A DNA stretch of 57,825 nt, taken from NCBI GenBank assembly GCA_002493835.1, contig DLAA01000149.1, forward strand, positions 19,248 to 77,072, read 5' to 3'. Below the pieces are notes generated by a model. It saw only the letters and a list, made by a program, of their open reading frames with translations, was not told the DNA's origin and ran no database searches. Of the stretch, positions 33,564-44,463 are shown in pieces. This DNA comes from Lachnospiraceae bacterium UBA7060. Lineage in GTDB: Bacteria; Bacillota; Clostridia; Lachnospirales; Lachnospiraceae. Numbering within the stretch: position 1 is the stretch's first letter; every line of letters starts with the position of its first letter. Both the position numbers and the translations under genes were made by a program.

Positions 33564-34637
33564 CTATTCCGTCAGCTTGTGAAAGATAATACAGTTTGGC
33601 TGATCCACCTTGAGTTCCTTTCCATTCATCACCAGAAGCCCTTTTTCCAAGTCTACGTTAAAAAATGTCATGGTATTGGACTCATGGTTCAAAGAAACCA
33701 AATGTCTGTTATCCGGGAAAAGATTCACGTCTTTTGGATAATCGCCGCTGATAGGAAGACATAGGATCTTTGTAAGCATCCCGGTTTCCTGGTCAATCTT
33801 GTAAATCACTGCGCTGTTATCCCCGGCATTGGAACTCACCATATATTTGAAATCGACGGAAATATTCAGCGCGCTGGCCGCAGACCCTCCGGCGTGGTAA
33901 TCATTAAGCGTGGAGATCGTCTGTATTTTTTCAAACTCCGGAACACCGTTTCTCTCCTCGTACGTGTATACGTCAATATAATTTTTCAGCTCGTGGACGA
34001 TATAAAGAATACGCCCGTCCTCTGAAAATTTTATGTGGCGGGGCGCGGACTCCTGCTCGCTTCGGATCACATCAATAGGTCTGAGTTTCCCTTTCGCATG
34101 ATCCACCCGGTACACATTTACATGGTCAAGCCCCAAATCGGCAACGCACAGATAACGGTTATCCCTCGTCATCTTCACACAGTTCACATGAGGCCTGAAA
34201 TTGCGCTCCGCAATGCTTCCAAGCCCTTTGTAGTAAATCTCGTCCGTAATCTCCCCGATGCCGCCGTCCTCCCGCAGGCGCAGCACCGTGACCTTCCCGT
34301 CATGATAACCGCCCACAAAGAGAAGCTTATCTTCATAATCTGACGACAGATAACATCCTCTCATGCCGTTGATGGAGCCCTGGTTGATCACCTCCAGATC
34401 CCCTCCGGGCAAAATTCTGTAAGCCTCCACGCCAAAGTCCGTGATAGAATACAGGTACTTTTCATTGTGGGAGATGGTGATATAGGAGGAGTTCGTGATC
34501 TCCACTTGGTTTTTCTCCATCATCCTGCCGTTTGCCATATCCACATCATAAATCTTAATGCCATAGTTGTCTGCTTTCCCTGACGTATAAGTAGACACAT
34601 AGGCCACATATTTATCCTCACTCATCGCTGTAACCAC
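33564..34637 (-). CDS. Lactonase-like seven-bladed beta-propeller (6-phosphogluconolactonase family)
   Basis: The 357-residue protein matches the YbhE/YkgB lactonase family. It begins YVAYVSTYTSGKADNYGIKIYDVD and repeats propeller blades with SRHIKFSEDGRILYIVHEL-type strands and HVNCVKMTRDNRYLCVADLGLDHVNVY. Family members hydrolyse 6-phosphogluconolactone or similar lactones, but many are uncharacterised. No signal peptide is seen, so it is probably cytoplasmic. A GTG at 34637 has GAGG 7 nt upstream and is preferred to the ATG four codons later. Confidence 0.8.
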   Translation of the reverse strand: MVTAMSEDKYVAYVSTYTSGKADNYGIKIYDVDMANGRMMEKNQVEITNSSYITISHNEKYLYSITDFGVEAYRILPGGDLEVINQGSINGMRGCYLSSDYEDKLLFVGGYHDGKVTVLRLREDGGIGEITDEIYYKGLGSIAERNFRPHVNCVKMTRDNRYLCVADLGLDHVNVYRVDHAKGKLRPIDVIRSEQESAPRHIKFSEDGRILYIVHELKNYIDVYTYEERNGVPEFEKIQTISTLNDYHAGGSAASALNISVDFKYMVSSNAGDNSAVIYKIDQETGMLTKILCLPISGDYPKDVNLFPDNRHLVSLNHESNTMTFFNVDLEKGLLVMNGKELKVDQPNCIIFHKLTE

Positions 34638-34809
34638 GCCCTTTCCTCAGTCCTTAAACCATTCCCTTGCAATATTTTAGCATATTATTTCCGTCTTGTT
34701 AATCCTTATTTGGCCTCCGTTTTAGAAATTTCAGAGGAAAAATTGTCTTTCCTAACCTTCTCCTCATATCCTTTCCTCATTTCTGCATTTCCTGTATTCT
34801 GCTATGACA

Positions 34810-34850
34810 ATCCCCCTCGAAACGGCAAAACTGCTGTGATCGAGGGGGAT
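34810..34850 (-). terminator. Hairpin after the giant surface-protein gene
   Basis: ATCCCCCTCGA pairs perfectly with TCGAGGGGGAT around a 19-nt loop, 23 nt past the stop codon. No long U-run follows on the minus strand, so terminator function is likely but not certain. Confidence 0.6.
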
Positions 34851-34872
34851 ATATAAAAATTTAAATATCGTT

Positions 34873-37800
34873 TTAGTACGCTGCCACCTTTAATTTTACT
34901 GTCAGCGGCTTCGTCGTATTGTCAGCGCCTTTAATATAGATTTTGCAAGGCACCATATATTTCTTACCAGCCGTCACATTTGCTTTGTCCGAAAGCGATA
35001 CGGATACCGTATCTGTTCCACCGTGAAACACCACCTTAAAGTTTGCATCGTCTGTCGTCACGTTGTTGATAGTATATCCGTTTCCGGCATTCAGCTTGTA
35101 AGACGCCTTGTGTCCTGCATTTGTCTTGCACACCGCGCCACTCAACGTGGCCGCAGTCACTTTAGGCAGCTTGTTCACAACCCTGACGGTAAACCCGGCG
35201 TCGGTTTTGACAATCTTTCCGTCGTTTAGTGTGAAAACCAGGATCGGTTTATACTTTGTCGCTGGATTCATCGCCTTTCCCGCAACCGCCGTCAAAGCAG
35301 CTCTGCCATCATCCCCGAGCGCCACATGGAAAAATCGGCTGTCCGGCACCGTGTTATCCAGACCCACTTCTTTTATAAAAATCGCTTCTGGCAGGTTCTT
35401 AAGCGCCGGGGTATAGACAATGGACGTGCCTTCCCTGTTTGCCAGGTTGATTTGTCCCTTTGCGGAAAGCTTAACCGCAGGAGCCTTATCCGTAAGCGTC
35501 ACTTTTACGGACGTTTTCTTAACCGGCGTGCCATTTACCGTGCCGCTTACGCTGACCTTATAGCTTCCCTTAGCCGCGCCATCCTTTGGCGTTATTTTAA
35601 TATTTCCACCTCCAAGGTTTTCCACAGCAAGAGCCTGCACGTCCTTGTTTCCCGCCGGTTCGGCCTGCACGTCTACCGCCGCGCTGCAGCCCTTGATTCC
35701 CGCAGTAACGGTAACAGGTGATACATAATCCTTATTGATGTTGATCGTCACTTTTGACAAATCCGCCTCCAGCTTTGCTTTGGCAGGATCCAATACGGAG
35801 ATTGCGCCTTTTAGCTCCATTTCAACACCGGAAGCCCATGTGTTTTTCCTGATTTTGACTTTGTAACTTCCTTTTTTACTGCCGGTGTAAGCCACCTTAA
35901 GCATTCCTGCATCTTTCGTGACCGCCACACCGTCACCCGCTGTCTGTGTAACCGTATAATCGTCCCATGAAATCTGTGTCTTTCCATTATACAGCGCCAC
36001 AGGCGCTTCCCCGTCCGCACCGTTTAAAATGACTGCGGCGCCAAGTTTCAGGGAAGGCTTCTTTTTCTGCACCGCAACCTTAATCGGAAGCGTCCACTCG
36101 CCGTAATCCCTTACTTTCACCTTTACATCCGCATCATAAGACTGCTTGCTATTGTCAAGCTTGCTTGTCTCTGCCTCAAGCACAAGCGTTCCGGAGGCAG
36201 GACTGTAACTCTTGACCGTAAACGCTCCGCTGCCTGCCGCCGTGATATCTTCAATAATGTATTTACTGCTTACACCAAACTCCGCTTTTACAGTACCTGT
36301 ATTGCTGTAAGCTGTGTTTGGTTTCACAGTCTGCTTAAACTTCACATTTTTTGCAGAAATCTCCGTTACATCCACCGTCACATTGAGCGCTTTCGTATAC
36401 TTCTTTCCTGATTCCGTATCCACCGCAAGTTCCAGCGCAGCCTTTTTCTTCGCTGTATATTTCGTGCCGCTTGCAAGCCCCAGGAGCCACTGGCCATTTT
36501 CGTCCTGCTCCGTCTTGAAATCCGAATTGTTTATATTTACGGCAGTTATGTCGTTTCCGTTCACCGCAACTAATCCGATCGGCATATGCTGCGTGCTGTT
36601 CTGATAAACCGTAATGCTCTTGTTTTCCAGTATCGGTTCGTCCTCAGGTATTTCCCCGACAGTTATGGAAATCGCCGTATCGCCGGAAACTACCTTTCCC
36701 GTCGTTTTGTTTGTTATAGTCACTTTAAGGGAAAGCGTACCGTCCCCTGCCGCCTTAACTGTCGTCTTCCTGTCTTGATTGGATGACAGCGCAAGGTTTT
36801 CTCCCGCTGTCCACTGCCAGCTAATTCCACAGCCGTTTGCCGGTTCCTCACCCACATAAGTATAATCGCCTGTATAATGCGTCTCTTTTCCTGTGTTTAC
36901 TGTACTCTTGCCAACAATACGGACTTCCTCCAGTTTTGACACGTGTACGCTCAAATACCGGTCAATGGATACGTCGTCTTTCTTGTAGGATGCCATAAAG
37001 TTCTGTATAGGATGGGAATTGTCCGCTTTCGGCGTTTCTCCGGGATTTTTCCAGCTCCAGCCCTGGGGAAGCTTAAGATCTGCCAGCGCAGCTTCCGCAC
37101 CCTCAAGGAAATATAAGGTACCTATTTCTTTGTCGATATCCTCCTTGTCATCAGAAGCCTCGACTTTGATCGTGCAGGACTCCTGTAACTGCGTGCCATC
37201 AAGCGATGCGGTAATCACCGCAGTACCCGCTCCCAACGCATCCGCTTCCACCGTAAGGCCTTTGCTTTTCTCCGGTATGGAAATCACACTGCTGTCAGAA
37301 GAGGTCCACGTCATACTGCTTTGCTGTGTCCATACACTTGTGGGTGTTACGGACGCGCGGATCTCCACTTTTCCGCCTTTCTGCACGCTCTGGGGCGCTG
37401 TCAGAGTAATTCTTGTGGGCTGGACCTCCTCCTTTGTAACAGTAACTACAACCGTCCTTGTTATCTGATCCGCCGTGATACGGATATTGGTCGTGCCTTC
37501 TGCAACCGCCGTCACAACCGCCTTTTGAGGGTTGGCCTCATCCGCAGCTGCCGTCGCAATCTGGGGATTTTCCGACGCAAATACCGGCGTACCCTTACTT
37601 CCCGTAACCGTAATCGTCCCGGTCTTTGCTCCGTCGCCTGCCAGACTCAGATTTAACTGCCCCGGCGACACCGTCCATGTCTCCTCCGGCGTTTCAAGGC
37701 TGCCAATTAATCTCTTTTCCGTCAGGCCGAGATTTCCATTCGAATCAACCGCCACAATATCATAGAGGGCGTCCCGGTCGGCAAGGTCGTCTATCAACGT

Positions 37801-40800
37801 CTGTTTAAAATAGTACCATGCCGGACTGCCTGTTTCGCTCTCCAAATCTTCCTGTTTGATCGTGAGCGTCTGAATCTGCTCCGTGTCGTATGGTTTATAT
37901 AGGTTCACCGTAACCGGAAAAACAATATCACTGTACATGCCGATGCCGACAATCCTGTTATTTTTATCTGTCCAGGTAAATTTACTGCTGCCAATCTGCA
38001 CGTATCTTCCTTTTTCATCGGAAAAGAATTTTGTGGTGCAGTCTGTCTTATAAGCCTCCCCAAGGGTCTTGTGTTCCACCTTGATATAATAACACCGGTC
38101 AGCGTCACTCTTCTTTAAGCCTGTAACTTTCAAGTACACCGCATTGGTATACCTTTTCTCCACTTCAGCCGTAAGCCCCTCGACCTTTTTGCCGTAAAAA
38201 TCCGTCAGGGTAACCGTAAACGCATCCGATTCCGCCACATTGACGGTATTAAACCCTACCCGTAAACTGCTTGCGTCAATCCAGGACGCATACGGCACAT
38301 CATCCCTCGTTATCACAAATTTGTCTGCCGACAGCACCGTAACTCTATAATCGGACAGCTTCTCATTATTATGATTCAGTGTAATAGTATACGTTCCCTC
38401 TGCCAATGCCGACAGGTCAAAGATCATGGTAACTTTTGTGCCCCCCTCATAGCTGCCTGCCGATATATTTTTCGCCTGCAGCGGCGAGGCAAGGGTTCCT
38501 CCTGTCATTTCCGCCTGAAAATCTTTTTTACTGTCTTCATTCACAAACGGAACGTCAGAGTAAAAAACATAATTCCTCTCGCCGGTGCCCCTGCACACCT
38601 GATTGACTCCCGACCAGTAATTCGTATCCGCATCTCCGATGGAGAATGTCCTCTGTCCAAGGTAATCTTCCCCGCACTCCGCCGTAACCTTGTAATATCC
38701 TGCAGGCAGTTTATAAGCCGTGTCTCCTTTCATCGGAACGAGGTGGGAAATCATGCCTGCGGCTTCCGTTTTCACGGTAATCGTTTCAACAATGGCATCT
38801 TCATCATACATATCGTCCTGGGATCCGTACCTTTCCAGGGTAAATGTCAAATCCGCCGGTTTCAAGTTGGAGGTAATGCCGATCTCGATCTTATTTGTCA
38901 CTTCATTGTATGCGCAATAATAGATACCCTCTGAAATCCGCGCCGTAAAGGTATCCCGATCAAATACGACCTCATATCCGGCCTTCGGCGTCAGCTTCAC
39001 TTCCACGCTTTTGCCGTCCTCCAGCATCCACGCGGAGTCTTTCTTAAATTTGACGATGCATCCGCCCCAGGTCTCTTTCCTGCTGACATACTGTGCACTC
39101 TTGGGCGCTCCCTCATAGGTAAACGCATAGTCCAGTTTTGACGCGTCGAATCCGTAACCGCTCAGGGACAGATAAAAATAATCTCCCATGTTGTCATAAT
39201 CGTAGCCGATCCATACGTCCCTGACAGTGACCTGACCAACCATTTCCACCGCGCCCTGCACGATTTCGTCTGTCCCGTCTTCATACACCACGCGCAGATC
39301 ATATGTACCTGTGTCTAAAGCTTTATTTTTTATAGGCACGAGGCTGACGGAATTATAGTAATAATCCAATTCATCAAACTCATAAGAATAAGCGCTGTCG
39401 CCCAGTATTTTGTACATATCCCCACAGTCATATGTCATGTACCATACATTGGAACCCGTCGCAGCCGTATTGCCGTCTTTTAGCAAATACATGGTGGATG
39501 CTGCCCGGTCGCTGTACACGGCCACACTCAAGGAATCCTCCCGCACATTGAAATGGTAAGGCGTTTTCTCCGAACGGGGTTTGCTCTCCTCCATTCGGAA
39601 CGATATCTCTTCTGAAGTAAACTTCGCGCTTCCATATCCTTCGGCTATTTTCACAACCAGCGTATGATCCCCGGCCGCAATCCCTGTGTCCAGATTATAC
39701 CAGACGCCGCCTCTGTAGGTATGATCGGAAAGCGGTATCTCCTCTCCATCGTCCACAAGACAGGTAATCCGATAGCTGGATGCAAGCCCCGTTTTATATC
39801 CGCTCACTTTGACAAACAGCGGGCTCTTCCCCTTTGTCTGGTAATAAATTTCCTCCGTGGCCACCTGCAGGCCGTCAACGCGCTGGGACTGCTGCGCCGC
39901 CAGCAGGTCGCTTTCCGGATCTGACGTATACTCGCTGCTTAATTTGACGCCCGCAAGTACTTTCTGGGATGCCGTCTGAAACGCCTCCACCGGTATCAGG
40001 TTTTCGTCGATATATGCCTTTTTCAAACTTGTATTTTTGGACAAATCCGGTATCTCGGTCAGCTCATTTCCGGTTAGGTCCAAGGTTTCCAGCCCGGCAA
40101 GCTTTGACCAGTCCACATTGGACGTATCGGCAATTTCGTTGTCTGAAAGATCCAGCTTGGTCAGCTTCGTCAAAAGATCAATATCTGTAAGATCTTTTAT
40201 CGCCGTGTCGCTAAAATTTCTACGGCTTACAGATAATTCAGTAATCTGCGCAAGCTGCTGCGCCGTCACCTCCAGCGCGTCCGCATCAAGACCCGCCGCC
40301 TTTACCACAAGTTCTTTCAGGCGCGCATCCGGGAATGTCTCTTTGAGCAGATAGATTCCCTCGCCTGCCCTGGCCGTCCGGAATGTAGTTGTGCCGTAAA
40401 CGATGGTATGGTCGGGCACGGAAACGATTTGTACTTCATATTCCGTATCAGATGCAAGCTCTTTTAATGTCACCTGATTCGTCCCTGATTTTGATAAGGT
40501 AAATTTACTTCCCCATTCCCACTCTGATCCGGAACCCATTACCCTGTAACACACAGATGCATCCGCCCTATGACTAATGCTCCAAGAGAAATAGTCGTCC
40601 GGATTCTCAATATTGCCGGAAATGACCGCTGAACTTGCCGTCATCTCTTTCGCATCTGCCTGCACCAATACCTTTATTTCCGGCGTGTCAAGCTTCAAAA
40701 ATTTAGTACAGATCTCCTCATCGTCTTTACTGACATCAATCTTTATCCAATAAGAAGAACCTGCCCCTATTTTATTTGGGTCGCAGATAAGCCATTTCCC

Positions 40801-42445
40801 CTCAGAGACTTTTGAAGCTTCGTTTCCAAAATACCAGCTATACCCATCCCGTATATTCGCTGTCACACTGTAGCTGCCCTGGCTGCCGGATTCTTCCCCA
40901 TCCGTTACAGACAAAAGTCCACCAAAACTGAGAGGCGTCAGGGTAACTTCCGGTATCCCGGCGTCCGCCCCCGGCGAAACATCCACTGTTGCCGTCACGC
41001 CGTCGACAGTAACCCATACTTCATATTCTACTCCTGCGTATTTCACTTCTAAAGTGTTTGTCTTTTTGTATCCCTCACTTTGCGTCAGGCTCCCCAAATC
41101 AGAAGGATATATCGACCCTTGGAGACTCCTCGGCACCCCTTTCACACAAGCCTGCACTTGATAGGAATAAGACTCCATCAGTGCATCGCTGTCGCTCAGG
41201 CTTACCGTATAGTTTATCATTTTTTTCTCTATGGACGCCTCAATCTGCAGTTTTCCTTCAATTCCCGACCCCTCTGTCGTAAAGGTTACCTCACCGGCTT
41301 TTTTTGCATCGGACGGATCTATAGCGTTACGCTCATAAACCCATACCGGCAGCGTATAGGTTGTCCCCGCCTTTAACCCATGTAACGTAACTGTAAGCTC
41401 ACACCCTGTACTCCCCGATGTGAGCCTTTTACTGCCAGATGCACTTGTCACCTCTCCATGCGCATCCTCATACTCCGTCTTTGCGTCAAAATCTGTATAA
41501 GGATCTGTATTCGTCGATTTATTTGGATATGGCCCTGTATAATTGCTGATGGTCACCGTGATTTTCGCTGAGTCTGCCTTGATCTCAGAAACTACCGGCT
41601 CAGATGTCTCGAATTTATAATCTGTTGTGGTGATCTCTTTCTCGTCATATATCTGCGCGTCATCCCCCTGACCGGATCTTAGCTGCAGCACATATGTGGT
41701 ATTCGGTTTTGCAGGATAAAGAACCTTTCTCGAAGCTCCCCAGCAACTCCCATAGTACACAAATGCCGCTGCTTCTTTTTCTTTCCAGTAGAGATAAGAA
41801 TCTACAGATTCGCTGCTGCTGTTTGTGCTCTCTACATCAGCTGCAATATAATAGCCGCCCTCCTGCACGTCCGTAAACCGCACAGCCGCTGTCTCGCCGT
41901 CCGCCTGCTGGTCCGCCGTTTCCTCTGTGGCTGTCTCTTCCGCCATACTCTCCGTCTGCGATTCCGAAAGCTCCGGGGCAGCTTCTTCCTCTTTCTGTTC
42001 CGGCTCCTTTTGCGGCACATCTCCCGGCTGCTGTTCCGGGGCCGTCGTCTGCTCTGTTTCCGGCTCCTGCCCGGACGGCTCCTCTTCCGCATCCGTCTTT
42101 GATGCTTCCTCTTTCTCCGTTGTCTTTATTTCTTCCGCCGCTTCGTTTTCCTTTGTCTTGTCTTCCTCTGTTGTCCCTGTCTCTTTTGCTTCTGCCTCTT
42201 CGTCCGTTCTTTCCGGCTCCTGCCCTTTTTCCGAAGCTGCAGGAACCCCGTTCTCTGCAGAATCAGATGATTCTACATCCTCATGCCCCTGGACGGATAT
42301 GGTATTGCTATACCCCCCCCCCAGTATTTTCAGCTGCCGCTTCTGCTGTCTCTGTCGTCTGCGCTTCCGCCGCGAATCCGGTCATCGGCACACTTCCGAC
42401 AAGCAGGCAGCTGCAAAGTAAGATTGATAGTGCTCTGCGAAACAT
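34873..42445 (-). CDS. Giant modular secreted surface protein, frame interrupted at a G10 tract
   Basis: The start ATG at 42445 (GGAGGAA 5 nt upstream) encodes a classical signal peptide (FRRALSILLCSCLLVGSVPMTGFA, cleavage near AEA). At codon 45 a run of ten Gs (coding strand) shifts the frame into a TAG stop. In the other frame the sequence stays open for about 2,480 codons down to 34873. Nine Gs would give one protein of 2,523 residues. Beyond the tract come an acidic Glu/Thr-rich linker (to about residue 170), many fibronectin/Ig-like beta domains, a short leucine-rich repeat block (about 705-795: LTKLTKLDLSDNEIAD), two Big_2-like domains (about 1590-1765) and further repeated beta domains to the end (VKLKVAAY). 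No LPXTG or S-layer anchor is seen. It likely acts in adhesion. Confidence 0.8.
42313..42322 (-). repeat. Poly-G (10) tract, candidate phase-variation switch
   Basis: Ten identical C residues on the plus strand lie 42-45 codons into the giant gene, directly after the signal peptide. With ten, translation ends at TAG after AENTGGG-V; with nine or twelve, it continues into the large frame as AENTGGG-YSNT. The position is typical of contingency loci regulated by slipped-strand mispairing. A sequencing error is the alternative. Confidence 0.75.
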
Positions 42446-42538
42446 AACTTCCTCCTCTCTTTTCTGTTGTTTTTTCGCGTCCTGTATCACAACTTGCAAA
42501 ATAATTCTACCCCATCTACCAATCAATGTCAACGAAGG

Positions 42539-42568
42539 GGCCCGCGATCTATATGTTAAGCGCGGGCC
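42539..42568. repeat. GC-rich hairpin in the divergent leader
   Basis: GGCCCGCG and CGCGGGCC pair around a 14-nt loop, about 95 nt upstream of the giant gene start. On neither strand is it followed by a U-run. It may insulate the divergent promoter of the XRE-pot operon from the giant gene or act as an RNA leader structure. Confidence 0.45.
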
Positions 42569-42603
42569 AATTACAGCTTTTGATATTATTTTACATTTCC
42601 CCA

Positions 42604-42631
42604 TTGACATACCCTGTCTTTCTTGTATAAT
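42604..42631 (+). promoter_or_regulatory. Promoter of the XRE-potABCD operon
   Basis: Consensus TTGACA, 16-bp spacer and consensus TATAAT, 80 nt before the regulator start codon. This is the best promoter match in the window. Confidence 0.85.
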
Positions 42632-42645
42632 GGAGTGCAGTGTAT

Positions 42646-42672
42646 GTTTAGTTTTAGTAAACTTTAAGTTTA
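42646..42672 (+). promoter_or_regulatory. Operator candidate: GTTTA/TAAAC half-sites
   Basis: GTTTA, TAAAC and GTTTA lie in sequence just downstream of the promoter; the last two form the perfect dyad TAAACTT-T-AAGTTTA (42658-42672). The site would cover the start of transcription, fitting autorepression by the XRE-cupin protein encoded next. Confidence 0.6.
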
Positions 42673-42711
42673 TTTTTACTGAATCAATGCACACGGAGAA
42701 AAGAGGATACT

Positions 42712-43272
42712 ATGGACAGCAATTCAGGCAAGACCGACATCGGCAATAAAATAAAGGAACTTAGAAACAAGAAGGGGTTGACCCAGGAGGAACTGGCGGA
42801 CCGCTGCGAACTCTCCAAAGGCTTTATCAGTCAATTGGAAAATGACCTTACCTCCCCTTCTATCGCCACCCTGATCGACATTCTGCAGTGCCTCGGCACA
42901 AGTTTAAAGGATTTTTTTAACGACGCTGACGACGAGCAGATTGTCTTCAGCCCAGAAGACTTTTTTGAAAAGATTGACACAGAACTCCACAATAAGATTG
43001 AATGGATTATTCCAAACGCTCAGAAAAATATGATGGAACCTATACGCGTCACGCTGGAAGCCGACGGTTCTACATATCCTGACCAGCCTCATGAAGGAGA
43101 AGAATTCGGCTATGTGCTCTCCGGTTCTGTCACTGTCATTATCGGCAGCCGCAGCATTCGGGCAAAAAAGGGAGATGCCTTTTACTACAAACCGGACTCA
43201 GAACACTACATAAAAGCCGGTAAAAAAAGCGGCGCTGTCTTTTTGTGGATCAGCACGCCGCCTAACTTCTAA
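42712..43272 (+). CDS. XRE family regulator with C-terminal cupin domain
   Basis: The 186-residue regulator has a helix-turn-helix of the Cro/C1 type (about residues 11-65: IKELRNKKGLTQEELADRCELSKGFISQLE), a linker and a cupin domain (about 110-180: EEFGYVLSGSVTVIIGSRSI, KGDAFYYKPDSEHYI). This is the PuuR-like architecture that often controls polyamine transport. It is the first gene of the operon; GAGG lies upstream of the ATG. It probably senses a polyamine or metabolite through the cupin and represses the pot genes. Confidence 0.92.
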   Translation: MDSNSGKTDIGNKIKELRNKKGLTQEELADRCELSKGFISQLENDLTSPSIATLIDILQCLGTSLKDFFNDADDEQIVFSPEDFFEKIDTELHNKIEWIIPNAQKNMMEPIRVTLEADGSTYPDQPHEGEEFGYVLSGSVTVIIGSRSIRAKKGDAFYYKPDSEHYIKAGKKSGAVFLWISTPPNF

Positions 43273-43278
43273 CAAATT

Positions 43279-43312
43279 GAGCTGCGCTCAATTGCGAGCT
43301 GCGTTCAATTGC
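43279..43312 (+). repeat. 17-bp tandem repeat with hairpin before potA
   Basis: GAGCTGCGCTCAATTGC occurs twice in tandem with one C/T difference. The first copy, with the preceding bases, can fold as AATTGAGC-tgc-GCTCAATT. It lies between the regulator and potA and may tune the ratio of their products. Confidence 0.6.
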
Positions 43313-43389
43313 GGGATCCGCTTCTCAGACTCGGAACTTGCCAAAGGATCTCAATAATTACGCAGAAAAAATTTGGAGGACCTACTCTC

Positions 43390-44463
43390 ATGGAAAAAGA
43401 ACTGATTCAACTGATTGATATCTCAAAATCCTTTGACGGCCAGATGGTTCTGGATGAGTTAAATTTAAATATACATGAGAATGAGTTTGTCACCCTGCTT
43501 GGACCAAGCGGCTGCGGTAAGACTACGACCCTGCGCATCCTGGGTGGATTTGCGAATCCAGACAAAGGCTGCATCATTTTTGACAGCCAGGATATCACTC
43601 ATCTTCCTCCCAACAAAAGACAGTTAAACACAGTCTTCCAGAAATATGCGCTTTTTACTCATATGACCATTGCAGAAAACATTGCCTTTGGCTTGAAAAT
43701 AAAGAAGAAATCCAAAAGTTACATAGACGACAAGATCCGCTATGCATTAAAGCTGGTAAATTTAGAAGGATACGAAAACCGCATGCCTAACTCTTTAAGC
43801 GGGGGACAGCAGCAGCGTATCGCCATTGCCCGCGCCATCGTCAATGAACCTAAAGTACTCCTTCTTGACGAACCCTTGGGCGCCCTCGACCTAAAACTGC
43901 GTCAGGAAATGCAATACGAACTGATCCGCATGAAAAATGAGCTGGGTATCACCTTTGTCTATGTCACCCACGATCAGGAAGAAGCCCTCACCATGTCCGA
44001 TACCATCGTGGTTATGAACCAAGGTTACATCCAGCAGATCGGAACGCCGGAGTCCATCTACAATGAACCGGAGAATGCGTTTGTTGCAGACTTTATTGGG
44101 GACAGCAACATCATTTCCGCCACCATGATCGAAGATAAGCTGGTCAGCATTCTGGGCACGCGCTTTCCCTGCGTGGACACAGGGTTCGGTACTAACAAAC
44201 CAGTTGACGTAGTGATCCGTCCGGAAGATGTAATCCTTGTGGAGCCTGCAGAAGGCACGATACAAGGTGTTGTGACGCATCTGATCTTTAAAGGCGTTCA
44301 CTACGAAATGGAAGTAGAGGCATGCGGCTTCGAGTGGCTGGTGCACTCTACCACACTCTTTCCTGTTGGAAAAAAAGTGGGTATCAAAGTAGATCCTTTC
44401 AACATTCAAATTATGAACAAACCGGAATCGGAAGATGAGGAGGCGGTTGCAATTGACATCTGA
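43390..44463 (+). CDS. potA: Spermidine/putrescine ABC transporter ATP-binding protein PotA
   Basis: This is the ATPase of the polyamine importer, about 357 residues from ATG 43390 (GGAGG about 10 nt upstream); longer reading would begin in the tandem repeat. The ATPase domain has Walker A GPSGCGKT, signature SLSGGQQQRIAIARAI, Walker B VLLLDEPLGALD and H-loop VTHDQEEA, followed by a C-terminal TOBE regulatory domain (about residues 245-345: DVVIRPEDVILVEPA). It overlaps potB. The four pot genes follow the XRE-cupin regulator on one transcript. Confidence 0.95.
   Translation: MEKELIQLIDISKSFDGQMVLDELNLNIHENEFVTLLGPSGCGKTTTLRILGGFANPDKGCIIFDSQDITHLPPNKRQLNTVFQKYALFTHMTIAENIAFGLKIKKKSKSYIDDKIRYALKLVNLEGYENRMPNSLSGGQQQRIAIARAIVNEPKVLLLDEPLGALDLKLRQEMQYELIRMKNELGITFVYVTHDQEEALTMSDTIVVMNQGYIQQIGTPESIYNEPENAFVADFIGDSNIISATMIEDKLVSILGTRFPCVDTGFGTNKPVDVVIRPEDVILVEPAEGTIQGVVTHLIFKGVHYEMEVEACGFEWLVHSTTLFPVGKKVGIKVDPFNIQIMNKPESEDEEAVAIDI

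Noticed and set aside
38371..38934. Long plus-strand frame inside the giant gene
   Set aside because: Antisense shadow of repetitive beta-domain codons; no ribosome binding site and no protein-like pattern.
34873..42018. The giant gene starting at a GTG at 42018 as an independent cytoplasmic protein
   Set aside because: That GTG has no ribosome binding site, lies inside an acidic low-complexity linker, and the same frame is open all the way up to the G tract, where it joins a proper signal peptide and SD if one G is removed.
41832..42092. Arginine-rich 86-residue frame on the minus strand
   Set aside because: It is an out-of-frame reading of the Glu/Pro-rich linker codons of the giant gene.
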